Source of the DNA: Marihabitans asiaticum
Lineage (GTDB): Bacteria; Actinomycetota; Actinomycetes; Actinomycetales; Dermatophilaceae
Length of the DNA: 64,000 nucleotides
Reading direction: 5' to 3'
Assembly (NCBI RefSeq): GCF_007828725.1
Contig: NZ_VIUW01000003.1
Coordinates: forward strand, 248,001 to 312,000
The position numbers were made by a program, and so were the translations under genes. Of the stretch, positions 35,998 through 43,829 are shown in pieces (within the stretch, counting starts at the first letter, position 1; every line of letters begins with the position of its first letter). The notes under the pieces are model-generated. The model had not been told where the DNA came from. It did no database searches and saw only the letters and a program-made list of their open reading frames with translations.

Positions 35998-37029
35998 TCA
36001 GATTGCCGGCTGCTGCTGGGTGATGCAGTGGATACCCCCGCCGCGGTCGAAGAGGGGTCGGGCGTCGACGCCAACGACCTCGCGGTCGGGGTAGGCCTCA
36101 CGCAGGACGGCGAGCGCCTCCTCGTCGCGCGGGTCGTCGAAGACGCACGCGACCACCCCGTCGTTGCACACCAGGTGGTTGATGTAGCTCCAGTCGACCG
36201 GACCCTCGTCGTCGCGGAGGGTCCGCGGGGCCGGGACGCGGACGACCCGCAGCGGGTCCCCCTTCGCGTCGGTGGCGGCGAGCAGGACGGCCTCGGCCTC
36301 GCGGCTCACCTCGTGGTCGGGGTGCTCCGGGTCGTCCTGCCAGTGGAGCAGGACGACGCCGGGCTCGCTGAAGCAGGCGACGATGTCGATGTGCCCACGG
36401 GTGCCGAACTCGTCGTAGTCGCGGGTCAGCCCGCGCGGCAGCCAGATCGCTGTCGTCACCCCGAGGCGAGCGGCGAGCTCGGCCTCGATCGACTCCTTCG
36501 TCGCGCCGGGGTTGCGGCCGGGGTCGAGCTGGACCGTCTCGGTGAGCAGCACCGTGCCCTGCCCGTCGACGTGGAAGCCGCCGCCCTCGTTGACGATCGG
36601 CGAGGGCAGGTGGGTGGCGCCGGCGACGTCGGTGACGAGCCCAGCGACCTGCGCGTCGCGGCTCCAGCTGGCCCACTCCTGGCCGCCCCAGCCGTTGAAG
36701 ACCCAGTCGACGCCGCCGAGCCGGCCGTCGGCGATGACGAAGGTGGGACCGATGTCGCGCATCCAGGCGTCGTCGAGGTCTGCCTCGACGATATCGATCT
36801 CGTGCTCGGAGCCGGTGCCGAGGTGCTCGCGGGCCACCCCGACGTCGGGCGGGGTGACGACCATCGTCACCGGCTCGAAGCGGGCCACCGCGCGCGCCAC
36901 GGCAGCCCAGGTGCGCCGCGCATCGTCGGCCTCCTCGACAGTCGCGCCGAGCGTGTAGCCGGAGCTCGGCCAGGCCATCCAGGTGCGGTCGTGACGCTCC
37001 CACTCAGCCGGCATCCGCCAGTCGGTCAT
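35998..37029 (-). CDS. aguA: Agmatine deiminase
   Basis: Converts agmatine to N-carbamoylputrescine and ammonia. The 343-residue protein has the start MPAEWERHDRTWMAWP typical of the family, the acidic active-site stretch DDAWMRDIGPTFV, NGWGGQ, NEGGGFHVDGQGT, and the catalytic Cys (335) in GGGIHCITQQQ at the C-terminus. The ATG overlaps the aguB stop by 4 nt. A near-identical 3'-half copy lies 1.8 kb downstream in the same orientation, so the two are direct repeats that could recombine and delete the marR-DUF2306 pair between them. Confidence 0.95.
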   Translation of the reverse strand: MTDWRMPAEWERHDRTWMAWPSSGYTLGATVEEADDARRTWAAVARAVARFEPVTMVVTPPDVGVAREHLGTGSEHEIDIVEADLDDAWMRDIGPTFVIADGRLGGVDWVFNGWGGQEWASWSRDAQVAGLVTDVAGATHLPSPIVNEGGGFHVDGQGTVLLTETVQLDPGRNPGATKESIEAELAARLGVTTAIWLPRGLTRDYDEFGTRGHIDIVACFSEPGVVLLHWQDDPEHPDHEVSREAEAVLLAATDAKGDPLRVVRVPAPRTLRDDEGPVDWSYINHLVCNDGVVACVFDDPRDEEALAVLREAYPDREVVGVDARPLFDRGGGIHCITQQQPAI

Positions 37030-38060
37030 CTCTCGACCTCGGTGCCCTGCGTCACGGCGTGCGGGTCGACGCGCTCGTGCTCGGGCCTGATCGGCTCGGC
37101 AAGCACGCCGTAGGTGTCGGGCCGCCGGGTCGAGAGGAAGGGGAAGAGCGCGAGCCAGTCGTCGCGCTGCGCGAGATCGAGGTCGGCGACGAGCACCGCC
37201 TCCTCGTCGCGCGGCGCCTGGACGAGCACCCGGCCGTACGGGTCGGAGATGAAGGACGAGCCGTAGAAGTCGTTGACCCCTTCGTCGCCGGTGCGGTTGG
37301 GCACGACCATGAAGAGCCCGTTGGCGATGCCGTTGCCGACGATCACCTGCTGCCACAGCGGCTGGGTGTCGAAGTCGGGGTGGTCGGGCTCGGACCCGAT
37401 CGCGGTCGGGTAGCAGAGCACCTGCGCGCCCCCGAGGGAGTAGGCGCGGGCCACCTCGGGGAACCACTCGTCCCAGCAGGTGGGCAACCCGAGGCGAAGG
37501 GGGGAGGACCCCCCTTCGCCCAGCGCCACCTCGTGCACCGGGTAGGGGTCGTCGGCCGGGCCCGCCCGGAAGTACTTGTCCTCGTAGTACCCGGCGGTGA
37601 CGGGGATGTGGGTCTTGCGGGTGCGGGCGACGATCTCGCCGTCCGGGCTGATCACGACCGCGGTGTTGTAGCCGAGCCCGTCGGGCTCGGTGCCCTCGTC
37701 GGAGCCGTCGGGTCGCTCGGCCCGCTCGTACAGGGACGCGTGGACGAAGACGCCGTGCTCACGCGCGGCCGCGCGGGCGAAGGTGACGGTGGGGCCGTCC
37801 TGGAGGGACTCCGCGCCCGGGCCGGGAGGCTCGGTCGGCAGCACGTCGGCGGGGTAGCGCAGCAGGGTGATCTCGGGCAGGAAGACGATCTGCGCGCCGG
37901 CGCTCGCGGCCTGGCCGATCGCGTCGGTGAGCACGCGCACCAGCTCGTCCCCGTCCTCGCGCCAGGAGTGCTGGACCAGGGCGACCCGCACCGGGGCCGC
38001 GGTCGGCTCCTGGGTCCGGGCCAGGCTGGTGGGGACCTCGTCGGCTGTGATGAGTCGCAC
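37026..38060 (-). CDS. aguB: N-carbamoylputrescine amidase (nitrilase superfamily)
   Basis: Hydrolyses N-carbamoylputrescine to putrescine, CO2 and ammonia, completing the route begun by AguA in the same operon. The 344-residue protein has the triad Glu63 (LPEITLLRYP), Lys149 (RTRKTHIPVT) and Cys195 (GLPTCWDEWFPE). Compared with typical homologues there seems to be a short loop insert GEGGSSP at 181-187; its DNA is a perfect inverted repeat of the window-wide octamer. The GTG start has CATACT 7 nt upstream and no ribosome site, so the operon is probably leaderless. Confidence 0.93.
   Translation of the reverse strand: MRLITADEVPTSLARTQEPTAAPVRVALVQHSWREDGDELVRVLTDAIGQAASAGAQIVFLPEITLLRYPADVLPTEPPGPGAESLQDGPTVTFARAAAREHGVFVHASLYERAERPDGSDEGTEPDGLGYNTAVVISPDGEIVARTRKTHIPVTAGYYEDKYFRAGPADDPYPVHEVALGEGGSSPLRLGLPTCWDEWFPEVARAYSLGGAQVLCYPTAIGSEPDHPDFDTQPLWQQVIVGNGIANGLFMVVPNRTGDEGVNDFYGSSFISDPYGRVLVQAPRDEEAVLVADLDLAQRDDWLALFPFLSTRRPDTYGVLAEPIRPEHERVDPHAVTQGTEVER
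37495..37518. repeat. Inverted pair of the octamer inside aguB
   Basis: CGAAGGGGGG at 37495-37504 and its exact complement at 37509-37518 enclose AGGA, a 10-bp perfect hairpin inside the coding region. It encodes the loop just before the catalytic Cys of AguB and uses uncommon GAA and CTT codons. It looks like a small palindromic insertion built from two copies of the octamer. Confidence 0.7.
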
Positions 38061-38067
38061 GCTCCGC

Positions 38068-38073
38068 AGTATG
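38068..38073 (-). promoter_or_regulatory. -10 box of the aguB-aguA operon
   Basis: CATACT on the minus strand lies 7 nt before GTG 38060 with no ribosome site, indicating a leaderless transcript. The divergent DUF3046 promoter is about 35 bp away. Confidence 0.5.
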
Positions 38074-38104
38074 CCCGCCTGCGGTGACAGCGCCGGCCCG
38101 CGGT

Positions 38105-38110
38105 TACGGT
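38105..38110 (+). promoter_or_regulatory. -10 box of the DUF3046 gene
   Basis: TACGGT ends 6 nt before GTG 38117, so the first transcribed base would be the start codon itself. This helps choose 38117 over GTG 38114 and ATG 38123. Confidence 0.5.
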
Positions 38111-38116
38111 GCAGTG

Positions 38117-38368
38117 GTGCGGATGAGTCAGTTCTGGTCGCTCATGGAGGGCGAGTTCGGCGCCGGGTACGCCCATACCCTGGCGCGCCACCACGTGCTT
38201 GAGGCGCTCGGCGGGCGCACCGTGAACGAGGCGCTCGACGCCGGCCTGCCGCCGCGGCAGGTGTGGCACGCGATCTGCGACGCGATGGACGTCCCCGAGT
38301 CCCGCCGGCTGGGGGAGGACACCACGATGGACGTCCCGCGCTCGGTCACCGACTCGATCGGGGAGTAG
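38117..38368 (+). CDS. DUF3046 family protein
   Basis: An 83-residue soluble protein of an actinobacterial family with no known function. It begins MRMSQFWSLMEGEFG, close to the family's usual MRLTEFW start, and contains DHVL-like RHHVLEALGGRTVNEALDAG and PPRQVWHAICDAMDVPESRR. In most actinobacteria this gene lies directly upstream of recA; here four kilobases with an ABC exporter, thpR and a VOC gene intervene. It is probably leaderless. Confidence 0.85.
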   Translation: MRMSQFWSLMEGEFGAGYAHTLARHHVLEALGGRTVNEALDAGLPPRQVWHAICDAMDVPESRRLGEDTTMDVPRSVTDSIGE

Positions 38369-38379
38369 CCTCACCCCTC

Positions 38380-39321
38380 GTGCCCATCCTCCTCGCCCGC
38401 GGCCTGACCAAGACCTTCGGCGACTTCGAGGCGGTCAAGGGCATCGACGTCGAGGTGGCGAAGGGGGAGGCCTTCGGCTTCCTCGGACCGAACGGCGCCG
38501 GCAAGTCCTCGACGATGAAGATGGTCGCGGCGACCTCGCCGCGGACCGGGGGCGAGCTGAGCATGTTCGGCCTCGACCCCGACGTCGACGGCGCGGCGAT
38601 CCGCGCCCGCCTGGGCAGCTGCCCGCAGCAGGACAACCTCGACGAGGAGCTGACCGTCGAGGAGAACCTCCACGTCTACGGCCGCTTCTTCGGCCTACCA
38701 CGGGCGGTGATCCGCGAGCGCACCGAGGAGCTGCTCGACTTCGCCCAGCTCACCGAGCGCCGCCGCGACAAGGTCGAGCCCCTCTCCGGCGGCATGAAGA
38801 GGCGCCTGACCATCGCCCGCGCACTGGTCAACGACCCCGACGTGCTGCTCCTCGACGAGCCGACCACCGGCCTGGACCCGCAGGCCCGGCACGTGCTCTG
38901 GGACCGGCTCTTCCGGCTCAAGCGGCGCGGGGTCACCCTGATCCTCACCACCCACTACATGGACGAGGCCGAGCAGCTGTGCGACCGGCTCGTCGTGATG
39001 GACCACGGCCGGATCGTCGCCGAGGGCTCGCCGCGGGCGCTGATCCAGGAGCACTCCACCCGCGAGGTCCTCGAGCTGCGGCTGCCGGTCGACGGGCACG
39101 ACGAGAGCGACGGCGGGCACACCGAGCTGGCTCACCTCGTCGAGGGCGTCGGGGAGCGGGTCGAGGCGCTGCCGGACCGCCTGCTGATCTACGCCGACCA
39201 TGGCGACGCGGCGCTCGAGACGGTGACCGACCGCGGTCTGCAGCCGGTCAGCGCGCTGGTGCGCCGGTCCACCCTCGAGGACGTCTTCCTCCACCTCACC
39301 GGTCGGACCCTGGTCGACTGA
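38380..39321 (+). CDS. ABC exporter ATP-binding protein (DrrA/NodI type)
   Basis: The 313-residue ATPase of a three-gene ABC exporter. Walker A GPNGAGKSS (about 40), Q-loop CPQQDNLDEELT, signature LSGGMKRRLTIARAL, Walker B DVLLLDEPTTGLDPQ and the switch His in TTHYMDEAEQL are all intact. A C-terminal extension of about 80 residues is typical of the DrrA/NodI group of multidrug or lipid exporters. GTG 38380 has TAGCCT 8 nt before it (38366-38371). The stop overlaps the first permease gene. Confidence 0.92.
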   Translation: MPILLARGLTKTFGDFEAVKGIDVEVAKGEAFGFLGPNGAGKSSTMKMVAATSPRTGGELSMFGLDPDVDGAAIRARLGSCPQQDNLDEELTVEENLHVYGRFFGLPRAVIRERTEELLDFAQLTERRRDKVEPLSGGMKRRLTIARALVNDPDVLLLDEPTTGLDPQARHVLWDRLFRLKRRGVTLILTTHYMDEAEQLCDRLVVMDHGRIVAEGSPRALIQEHSTREVLELRLPVDGHDESDGGHTELAHLVEGVGERVEALPDRLLIYADHGDAALETVTDRGLQPVSALVRRSTLEDVFLHLTGRTLVD

Positions 39322-40124
39322 TGACGAGCGAAGGGGTGGCCCCCCTCGTCCCGCCGGGTCCCCGGCGCGTCGGGCTGGCGGCGGAGTACTTCCTCCGGGT
39401 CTGGCGGCGGACCTGGGTCGGGTCGGTCTTCAGCCGTTTCGGCGGGCCGCTGCTCATGCTGCTCGCGCTCGGGATCGGTCTCGGGTCGCTCGTCGACGAC
39501 AGCTCCGGCGGTGTCGGCGGGGTCGGCTACCTTTTCTTCGTCGCCCCGGCGCTCATCGCGGTGCAGGGGATGATGGACGCCGCGCAGGAGTCGATGTGGC
39601 CGGTCTACGGCTACTTCACCTGGAACCGGATGTACCACTCGATGCTCGCGACCTCGCTCACGGTCACCGACGTCGTGCTCGGGCACCTGTCGGTCATCGC
39701 GATGCAGTCCGCGATCGCGTCGGCCGCCTTCGTCCTCGTCGCCTCGCTCTTCGGAGCCTTCGCCTCCTGGTGGGCGTTGCTGTCGATCCCGGTGGGGGTG
39801 CTGACCTGCCTGGCGTTCGCGACCGTGCTGTTCGGGGTGACCTCGCGGGCGCGTACCGACGGCGTCTTCAACGTCGTCTTCCGCCTCGTCATCACCCCGC
39901 TCATGCTCTTCAGCGGCGTGTTCTTCCCCGTCGACCTGCTGCCGACCGGGATGCAGGTCCTCGCCTGGGTCACCCCGCTCTGGCACGGCGTGGAGCTCTC
40001 CCGCGACTGCGCCACCGCGAGCGCCGACGTCATGTCCCTGGTTCACCTGGCGGTGCTGCTCGTCTTCGTCGCCGGCGGTCTGGTCCTCGCCCTGACCGGG
40101 ATGCGCAAGAGGTTGGTGTCATGA
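39321..40124 (+). CDS. ABC-2 type exporter permease, first subunit
   Basis: A 267-residue integral membrane protein with six hydrophobic segments and the ABC-2 pattern of the NodJ/DrrB group (FVAPALIAVQGMMDAAQESM, RLVITPLMLFSGVFFPVDLL, WVTPLWHGVELSRD). The ATG overlaps the ATPase stop, and the stop overlaps the next permease by 4 nt. The octamer CGAAGGGG occurs at codons 3-5. Cargo cannot be inferred. Confidence 0.88.
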   Translation: MTSEGVAPLVPPGPRRVGLAAEYFLRVWRRTWVGSVFSRFGGPLLMLLALGIGLGSLVDDSSGGVGGVGYLFFVAPALIAVQGMMDAAQESMWPVYGYFTWNRMYHSMLATSLTVTDVVLGHLSVIAMQSAIASAAFVLVASLFGAFASWWALLSIPVGVLTCLAFATVLFGVTSRARTDGVFNVVFRLVITPLMLFSGVFFPVDLLPTGMQVLAWVTPLWHGVELSRDCATASADVMSLVHLAVLLVFVAGGLVLALTGMRKRLVS

Positions 40125-40957
40125 GCACGACCGCCCGCCCCTCGGCTCCGGCGTCGCCGCGCACCGTGCCCCCGATCACGCCGGGGCTGATGCTCTGGCG
40201 CGGCGTGGTGGCCCGCAACGTGACCGCCTTCCGACGGCAGTGGCTGATCTTCCTCACCGGGCTCGCCGAGCCGGTCTTCTACCTGCTCTCGCTCGGCATC
40301 GGGGTCGGGGCGCTCGTCCCGAGCGTCACCGCCGAGTCCGGCCGCGTCGTCGAGTACGCGGTCTTCGTGGCCCCGGCGATGCTCGCGAGCTCGGCGATGA
40401 TGGGCGCGGTCATGGACTCGACGTTCAACGTCTTCTTCAAGCTGAAGTACGCCAAGCTCTACGACGCGATGCTCGCCACCCCGATCGGGCCGCGCGACGT
40501 CGCGACCGGTGAGGTCGTCTGGTCCCTCATCCGGGGAGGGGCGTACGCGCTCGCCTTCTTCCTCATCGCCCTCGGGATCGGGGTGGTCGACCCCTTCGCC
40601 AACCCGTGGGCCTGGCTCGCGGTCCCTGCGGCCCTGCTCATCGGTCTGGCCTTCTCCGGGGTCGGGATGTTCGCGACGACCTTCATGCGCAGCTGGGTGG
40701 ACTTCGACTGGATCTTCCTGGCGATCCAGCCGCTCTTCCTCCTCTCGGCGACCTTCTTCCCGCTGTCGACCTATCCGGACTGGGCCGAGCCGGTCGTCAT
40801 GCTCAGCCCGCTGTACCACGGCGTGGCACTGGAGCGGGGGCTGATGCTCGGCGACGTCGGGCCCGGGCTGCTGCTCCACGTGCTCTATCTCGTCGTGCTC
40901 GGGGTGGCGGGTGCGTGGGGTGCCGCCCGCCGGATCGAGACCCTGCTGCGCTCCTGA
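40121..40957 (+). CDS. ABC-2 type exporter permease, second subunit
   Basis: A 278-residue paralogue of the preceding permease, with six hydrophobic segments and the same C-terminal pattern (FLAIQPLFLLSATFFPLS, VVMLSPLYHGVALERG). Two different permeases with one ATPase suggest a heterodimeric channel, as in NodIJ-like or daunorubicin-type exporters. The start overlaps the upstream stop (ATGA). Confidence 0.88.
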   Translation: MSTTARPSAPASPRTVPPITPGLMLWRGVVARNVTAFRRQWLIFLTGLAEPVFYLLSLGIGVGALVPSVTAESGRVVEYAVFVAPAMLASSAMMGAVMDSTFNVFFKLKYAKLYDAMLATPIGPRDVATGEVVWSLIRGGAYALAFFLIALGIGVVDPFANPWAWLAVPAALLIGLAFSGVGMFATTFMRSWVDFDWIFLAIQPLFLLSATFFPLSTYPDWAEPVVMLSPLYHGVALERGLMLGDVGPGLLLHVLYLVVLGVAGAWGAARRIETLLRS

Positions 40958-40972
40958 GGCGCCTCGACCTGG

Positions 40973-40978
40973 CACAGT
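40973..40978 (+). promoter_or_regulatory. Candidate -10 box for leaderless thpR
   Basis: CACAGT lies 6 nt before ATG 40985; no ribosome site is present. Confidence 0.4.
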
Positions 40979-40984
40979 GCCGGC

Positions 40985-41548
40985 ATGGGGCAACGGATGT
41001 TCGTCTCGGTGGGCCTGCCCGACCCGGTGCGCGAGGACCTCGCCGACTTCCTCGCGCCGCGCGAGGGGATGCCCTGGATCGACCCGGCGCAGTGGCATCT
41101 CACCCTGGCCTTCATGTCCTCGGTCCACGAGGCGCGGACGGACGAGCTGACCGAGCGGTTGGCCGAGGCTGCCGGCCGGGTCGCCCCCTTCGCCCTACGG
41201 CTCACCGGGGCCGGGTGCTTCCCGGACCCGACCCGCGCCTCGGTCCTCTGGCTCGGCGTCGACGACGCCGCCCGAGAGCCGCTCACCCATCTGGCCGCGT
41301 CCAGCCGGGCAGCCGCCAACGTCACCGGCGCCACGCCGGAGGGCAAGGCCTTCGTCCCGCATCTCACCCTCGCCCGGCTGCGCCGGCCGATCGAGGCCAC
41401 CCGGTGGCTGCGGGTCCTCGACACCTGGACCAGTGACCCCTTCGTCGTCGACTCGGTCGAGCTGGTTGCCTCCTACCTGCACGAAGCGGCGAAGGGGAGA
41501 CCCCGCCACGAGGTCCTGGCCTCCCTGCCCCTGGGGTCGGGCGGGTAG
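40985..41548 (+). CDS. thpR: RNA 2',3'-cyclic phosphodiesterase (LigT/2H family)
   Basis: A 187-residue 2H phosphoesterase. The two catalytic HxTx motifs are HLTLAFM (about 38) and HLTLARL (about 122), each at the end of a strand in the two-lobed fold. ThpR opens 2',3'-cyclic phosphates on RNA; the true substrate in actinobacteria is unknown. It stands alone with its own probable promoter. Confidence 0.88.
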   Translation: MGQRMFVSVGLPDPVREDLADFLAPREGMPWIDPAQWHLTLAFMSSVHEARTDELTERLAEAAGRVAPFALRLTGAGCFPDPTRASVLWLGVDDAAREPLTHLAASSRAAANVTGATPEGKAFVPHLTLARLRRPIEATRWLRVLDTWTSDPFVVDSVELVASYLHEAAKGRPRHEVLASLPLGSGG

Positions 41549-41565
41549 CCCGCATCGGGCGACGG

Positions 41566-41880
41566 TCAGGCGACGAAGAGGCAGAACGGGTGGCCGGCGG
41601 GGTCGGCGACGACGAAGAGGGGCTCCTCGGGATCGTCGGACCGGTCGAGCAGGACCCGGCCCCCGAGCGAGACCGCCCGGTCGACCTGCTGGAAGGCCAG
41701 GGCAGGGGAGCCGTCGGGGTAGCGCAGGTTGAGCCAGTCCGCGTCGTCCTCGCCCTTCGTGGGTGGCTCCGCCTCCTCGCGGTAGACCAGGCCGAGGAGC
41801 TGCCGGTAGAACTCCGCGAGCTCGCGCACGTTCTCGGCGTCCAGCACGGTCTGGCGCAGCCGGGGCAGGGGGTGGTCCAT
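41566..41880 (-). CDS. VOC superfamily protein (glyoxalase/bleomycin-resistance-like)
   Basis: A 104-residue protein covering one VOC module: RQTVLDAENVRELAEFYRQL at the start, LNLRYPDGSPALAFQQVD in the middle and FVVADPAGHPFCLFVA at the end. Metal residues are not all clear, and specificity cannot be predicted. ATG 41880 is used; GTG 41883 is equally possible. It is convergent with thpR (17 bp apart) and divergent from recA. Confidence 0.75.
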   Translation of the reverse strand: MDHPLPRLRQTVLDAENVRELAEFYRQLLGLVYREEAEPPTKGEDDADWLNLRYPDGSPALAFQQVDRAVSLGGRVLLDRSDDPEEPLFVVADPAGHPFCLFVA

Positions 41881-41960
41881 CACCCCATGATGGCGCCGCG
41901 TGCTGGCTCGGTGGCGTCCCGCAGACGACACGCGGCGTGTCGCGCCACCCTTGCCCAGGC

Positions 41961-41976
41961 TCGAACAGGTGTTCGG
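41961..41976. promoter_or_regulatory. LexA (SOS) box upstream of recA
   Basis: TCGAACAGGTGTTCGG contains GAAC and GTTC separated by 4 nt, the actinobacterial and Gram-positive LexA box. It overlaps the likely -35 region of a first recA promoter whose -10 could be TAGTGT (41979-41984). LexA repression and release after damage is therefore expected. Confidence 0.9.
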
Positions 41977-42045
41977 GATAGTGTCATCCACAGTGATCGC
42001 CGCGGCGACGCCACGATCCACAGCCTCACGGCGGCTGCGGATCGT

Positions 42046-42067
42046 TGTCGGTGGTGATCTCTAGCGT
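42046..42067 (+). promoter_or_regulatory. LexA-independent damage promoter of recA (PafBC type)
   Basis: TGTCGGTG (42046-42053), 8 nt, then TAGCGT (42062-42067) matches the mycobacterial recA-NDp/PafBC promoter element for element, including the flanking TCTC before the -10. It lies 85 bp downstream of the LexA box, so recA has two damage-responsive promoters, as in mycobacteria. No pafBC genes are in the window. Confidence 0.75.
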
Positions 42068-42069
42068 CT

Positions 42070-42106
42070 GACCAGGACGCGAGAAGTCCGACCGACGGTC
42101 CTGGTC
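42070..42106 (+). promoter_or_regulatory. Inverted repeat in the recA leader
   Basis: GACCAGGAC (42070-42078) and GTCCTGGTC (42098-42106) pair perfectly over 9 bp around a 19-nt loop. A transcript from the upstream LexA promoter would contain the full hairpin; one from the second promoter (start near 42074) would lose about half of the left arm. This may make the two mRNAs differ in stability or translation. Confidence 0.45.
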
Positions 42107-42152
42107 GCCGGTGGGCGCGCACGACACGAGCAGAAGGAAGCAGGTAGCGCAC

Positions 42153-43229
42153 ATGGCAGACGTCACCGCCATCGACAGCAAGCTCCACGAGCAGAAGCTG
42201 AAGTCCCTCGAGAACGTCATGGGTCAGGTTGAGAAGGCCTACGGCAAGGGCGCGGTCATGCGCCTCGGCGACGACATCCGTCCGCCGATCTCGGTCATCC
42301 CGACCGGCTCGATCTCCCTGGACATCGCCCTGGGCATCGGTGGCCTGCCGCGAGGCCGTGTCGTCGAGGTCTACGGCCCGGAGTCCTCCGGTAAGACGAC
42401 GGTTGCTCTGCACGCGGTGGCCAACGCCCAGCGGGCCGGCGGCATCGCGGCCTTCATCGACGCCGAGCACGCGCTCGACCCCGAGTACGCCAAGAAGCTC
42501 GGCGTCGACACCGACGCGCTCCTCGTCTCCCAGCCCGACACCGGTGAGCAGGCGCTCGAGATCGCCGACATGCTCGTGCGCTCCGGGGCGCTGGACATCA
42601 TCGTCATCGACTCGGTCGCGGCGCTCGTCCCGCGCGCCGAGATCGAGGGCGAGATGGGTGACAGCCACGTCGGTCTGCAGGCCCGGCTCATGAGTCAGGC
42701 CCTGCGCAAGATCACCGGTGCGCTGAGCACCTCTGGCACGACGGCGATCTTCATCAACCAGCTGCGCGAGAAGATCGGGGTGATGTTCGGCTCGCCGGAG
42801 ACCACGACCGGCGGCAAGGCGCTGAAGTTCTACGCCTCGGTCCGTCTCGACGTCCGCCGGATCGAGACCCTCAAGGACGGCACCGACGCCGTCGGCAACC
42901 GCACCCGGGTCAAGGTCGTGAAGAACAAGGTCTCCCCGCCGTTCAAGCAGGCCGAGTTCGACATCCTCTACGGCCATGGCATCTCCCGCGAGGGCGGCCT
43001 GATCGACATGGGGGTCGACCAGGGCTTCGTGCGCAAGGCCGGCGCCTGGTACACCTACGAGGGCGATCAGCTCGGCCAGGGCAAGGAAAACGCGCGGAAC
43101 TTCCTCAAGGACAACCCCGAGCTCGCCGACGAGATCGAGACCAAGATCAAGAGCAAGCTCGGCATCGGTGTCCAGCCCGAGGAAGCGGCAGACGCCGAGC
43201 AGGTCGAGGACGTCCCGGTCGACTTCTAG
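42153..43229 (+). CDS. recA: Recombinase RecA
   Basis: The strand-exchange protein and LexA co-protease. The 358-residue protein begins [20 protein letters not shown] after a start region with GAAGGAA; an upstream GTG frame is ignored because it lacks family sequence. Walker [10 protein letters not shown] is at 75-83, Walker B in [17 protein letters not shown], and the L2 region contains [20 protein letters not shown]. The end VPVDF and acidic tail are normal. No intein is present, unlike some mycobacteria. recX begins 20 bp later. Confidence 0.98.
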   Translation: MADVTAIDSKLHEQKLKSLENVMGQVEKAYGKGAVMRLGDDIRPPISVIPTGSISLDIALGIGGLPRGRVVEVYGPESSGKTTVALHAVANAQRAGGIAAFIDAEHALDPEYAKKLGVDTDALLVSQPDTGEQALEIADMLVRSGALDIIVIDSVAALVPRAEIEGEMGDSHVGLQARLMSQALRKITGALSTSGTTAIFINQLREKIGVMFGSPETTTGGKALKFYASVRLDVRRIETLKDGTDAVGNRTRVKVVKNKVSPPFKQAEFDILYGHGISREGGLIDMGVDQGFVRKAGAWYTYEGDQLGQGKENARNFLKDNPELADEIETKIKSKLGIGVQPEEAADAEQVEDVPVDF

Positions 43230-43249
43230 AGCAGCGCCCCAAGGGACTC

Positions 43250-43789
43250 GTGAGCACCGTGCACAGCACCCCGCCGCCCGAGCCACGCGAGCAGCCGGAT
43301 CCCGATGCCGATCCGCACGCCGTGGCCCGGGCGGTGGTGCTGCGCATGCTCACCGGATCGCCGAAGTCGCGCTCGCAGCTCGAGCAGGGGCTGAGGCGCA
43401 AGGGCTGCCCCGACGACGTCGCCGCCACCGTGCTCGACCGCATGGAGGAGGTGGGCCTGGTCGATGATCAGGCCTACGCCCGCGGCTTCGTCCGCTCCAA
43501 GCAGGAGGGGCGAGGGCTCGCCCGCCGGGCCCTGCAGCACGAGCTGCGGGCCAAGGGCGTCGACGAGGAGACCGCCCGGGAGGTGCTGGGCGACATCGAG
43601 CCCGAGGACGAGCGCGAGATCGCACGCCGGCTGGTGGACAAGAAGCTGCGCTCGATGCACGGCCTGGACCGAGCCGTGCAGACCCGGCGCCTCGCCGGCA
43701 TGCTCGCGCGCAAGGGACACGGCGGCGAGGTCTCGCGCCAGGTGATCTCCGAGGCGCTCGACGCGCTGCCCGAGCATCGGCGCGACTGA
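43250..43789 (+). CDS. recX: RecA regulator RecX
   Basis: RecX binds RecA filaments and limits their activity. The 179-residue protein shows three RecX helical repeats: SKSRLEQ-like SRSQLEQGLRRKGCPDDVAA, GLVDDQAYARGFVRSKQE, and ALQHELRAKGVDEETARE, followed by a third less conserved unit (ARKGHGGEVSRQVISEAL). The N-terminal 25 residues are Pro/Asp rich. GTG start 20 bp after recA, in the usual recA-recX operon. Confidence 0.92.
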   Translation: MSTVHSTPPPEPREQPDPDADPHAVARAVVLRMLTGSPKSRSQLEQGLRRKGCPDDVAATVLDRMEEVGLVDDQAYARGFVRSKQEGRGLARRALQHELRAKGVDEETAREVLGDIEPEDEREIARRLVDKKLRSMHGLDRAVQTRRLAGMLARKGHGGEVSRQVISEALDALPEHRRD

Positions 43790-43816
43790 CCAGCCGTGAG
43801 CGGCGCCCCGATTGCA

Positions 43817-43822
43817 TAGGGT
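43817..43822 (+). promoter_or_regulatory. -10 box for leaderless ATP-grasp operon
   Basis: TAGGGT ends 7 nt before GTG 43830 and there is no ribosome site. It separates the ATP-grasp module from recA-recX. Confidence 0.45.
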
Positions 43823-43829
43823 GGGCGGC

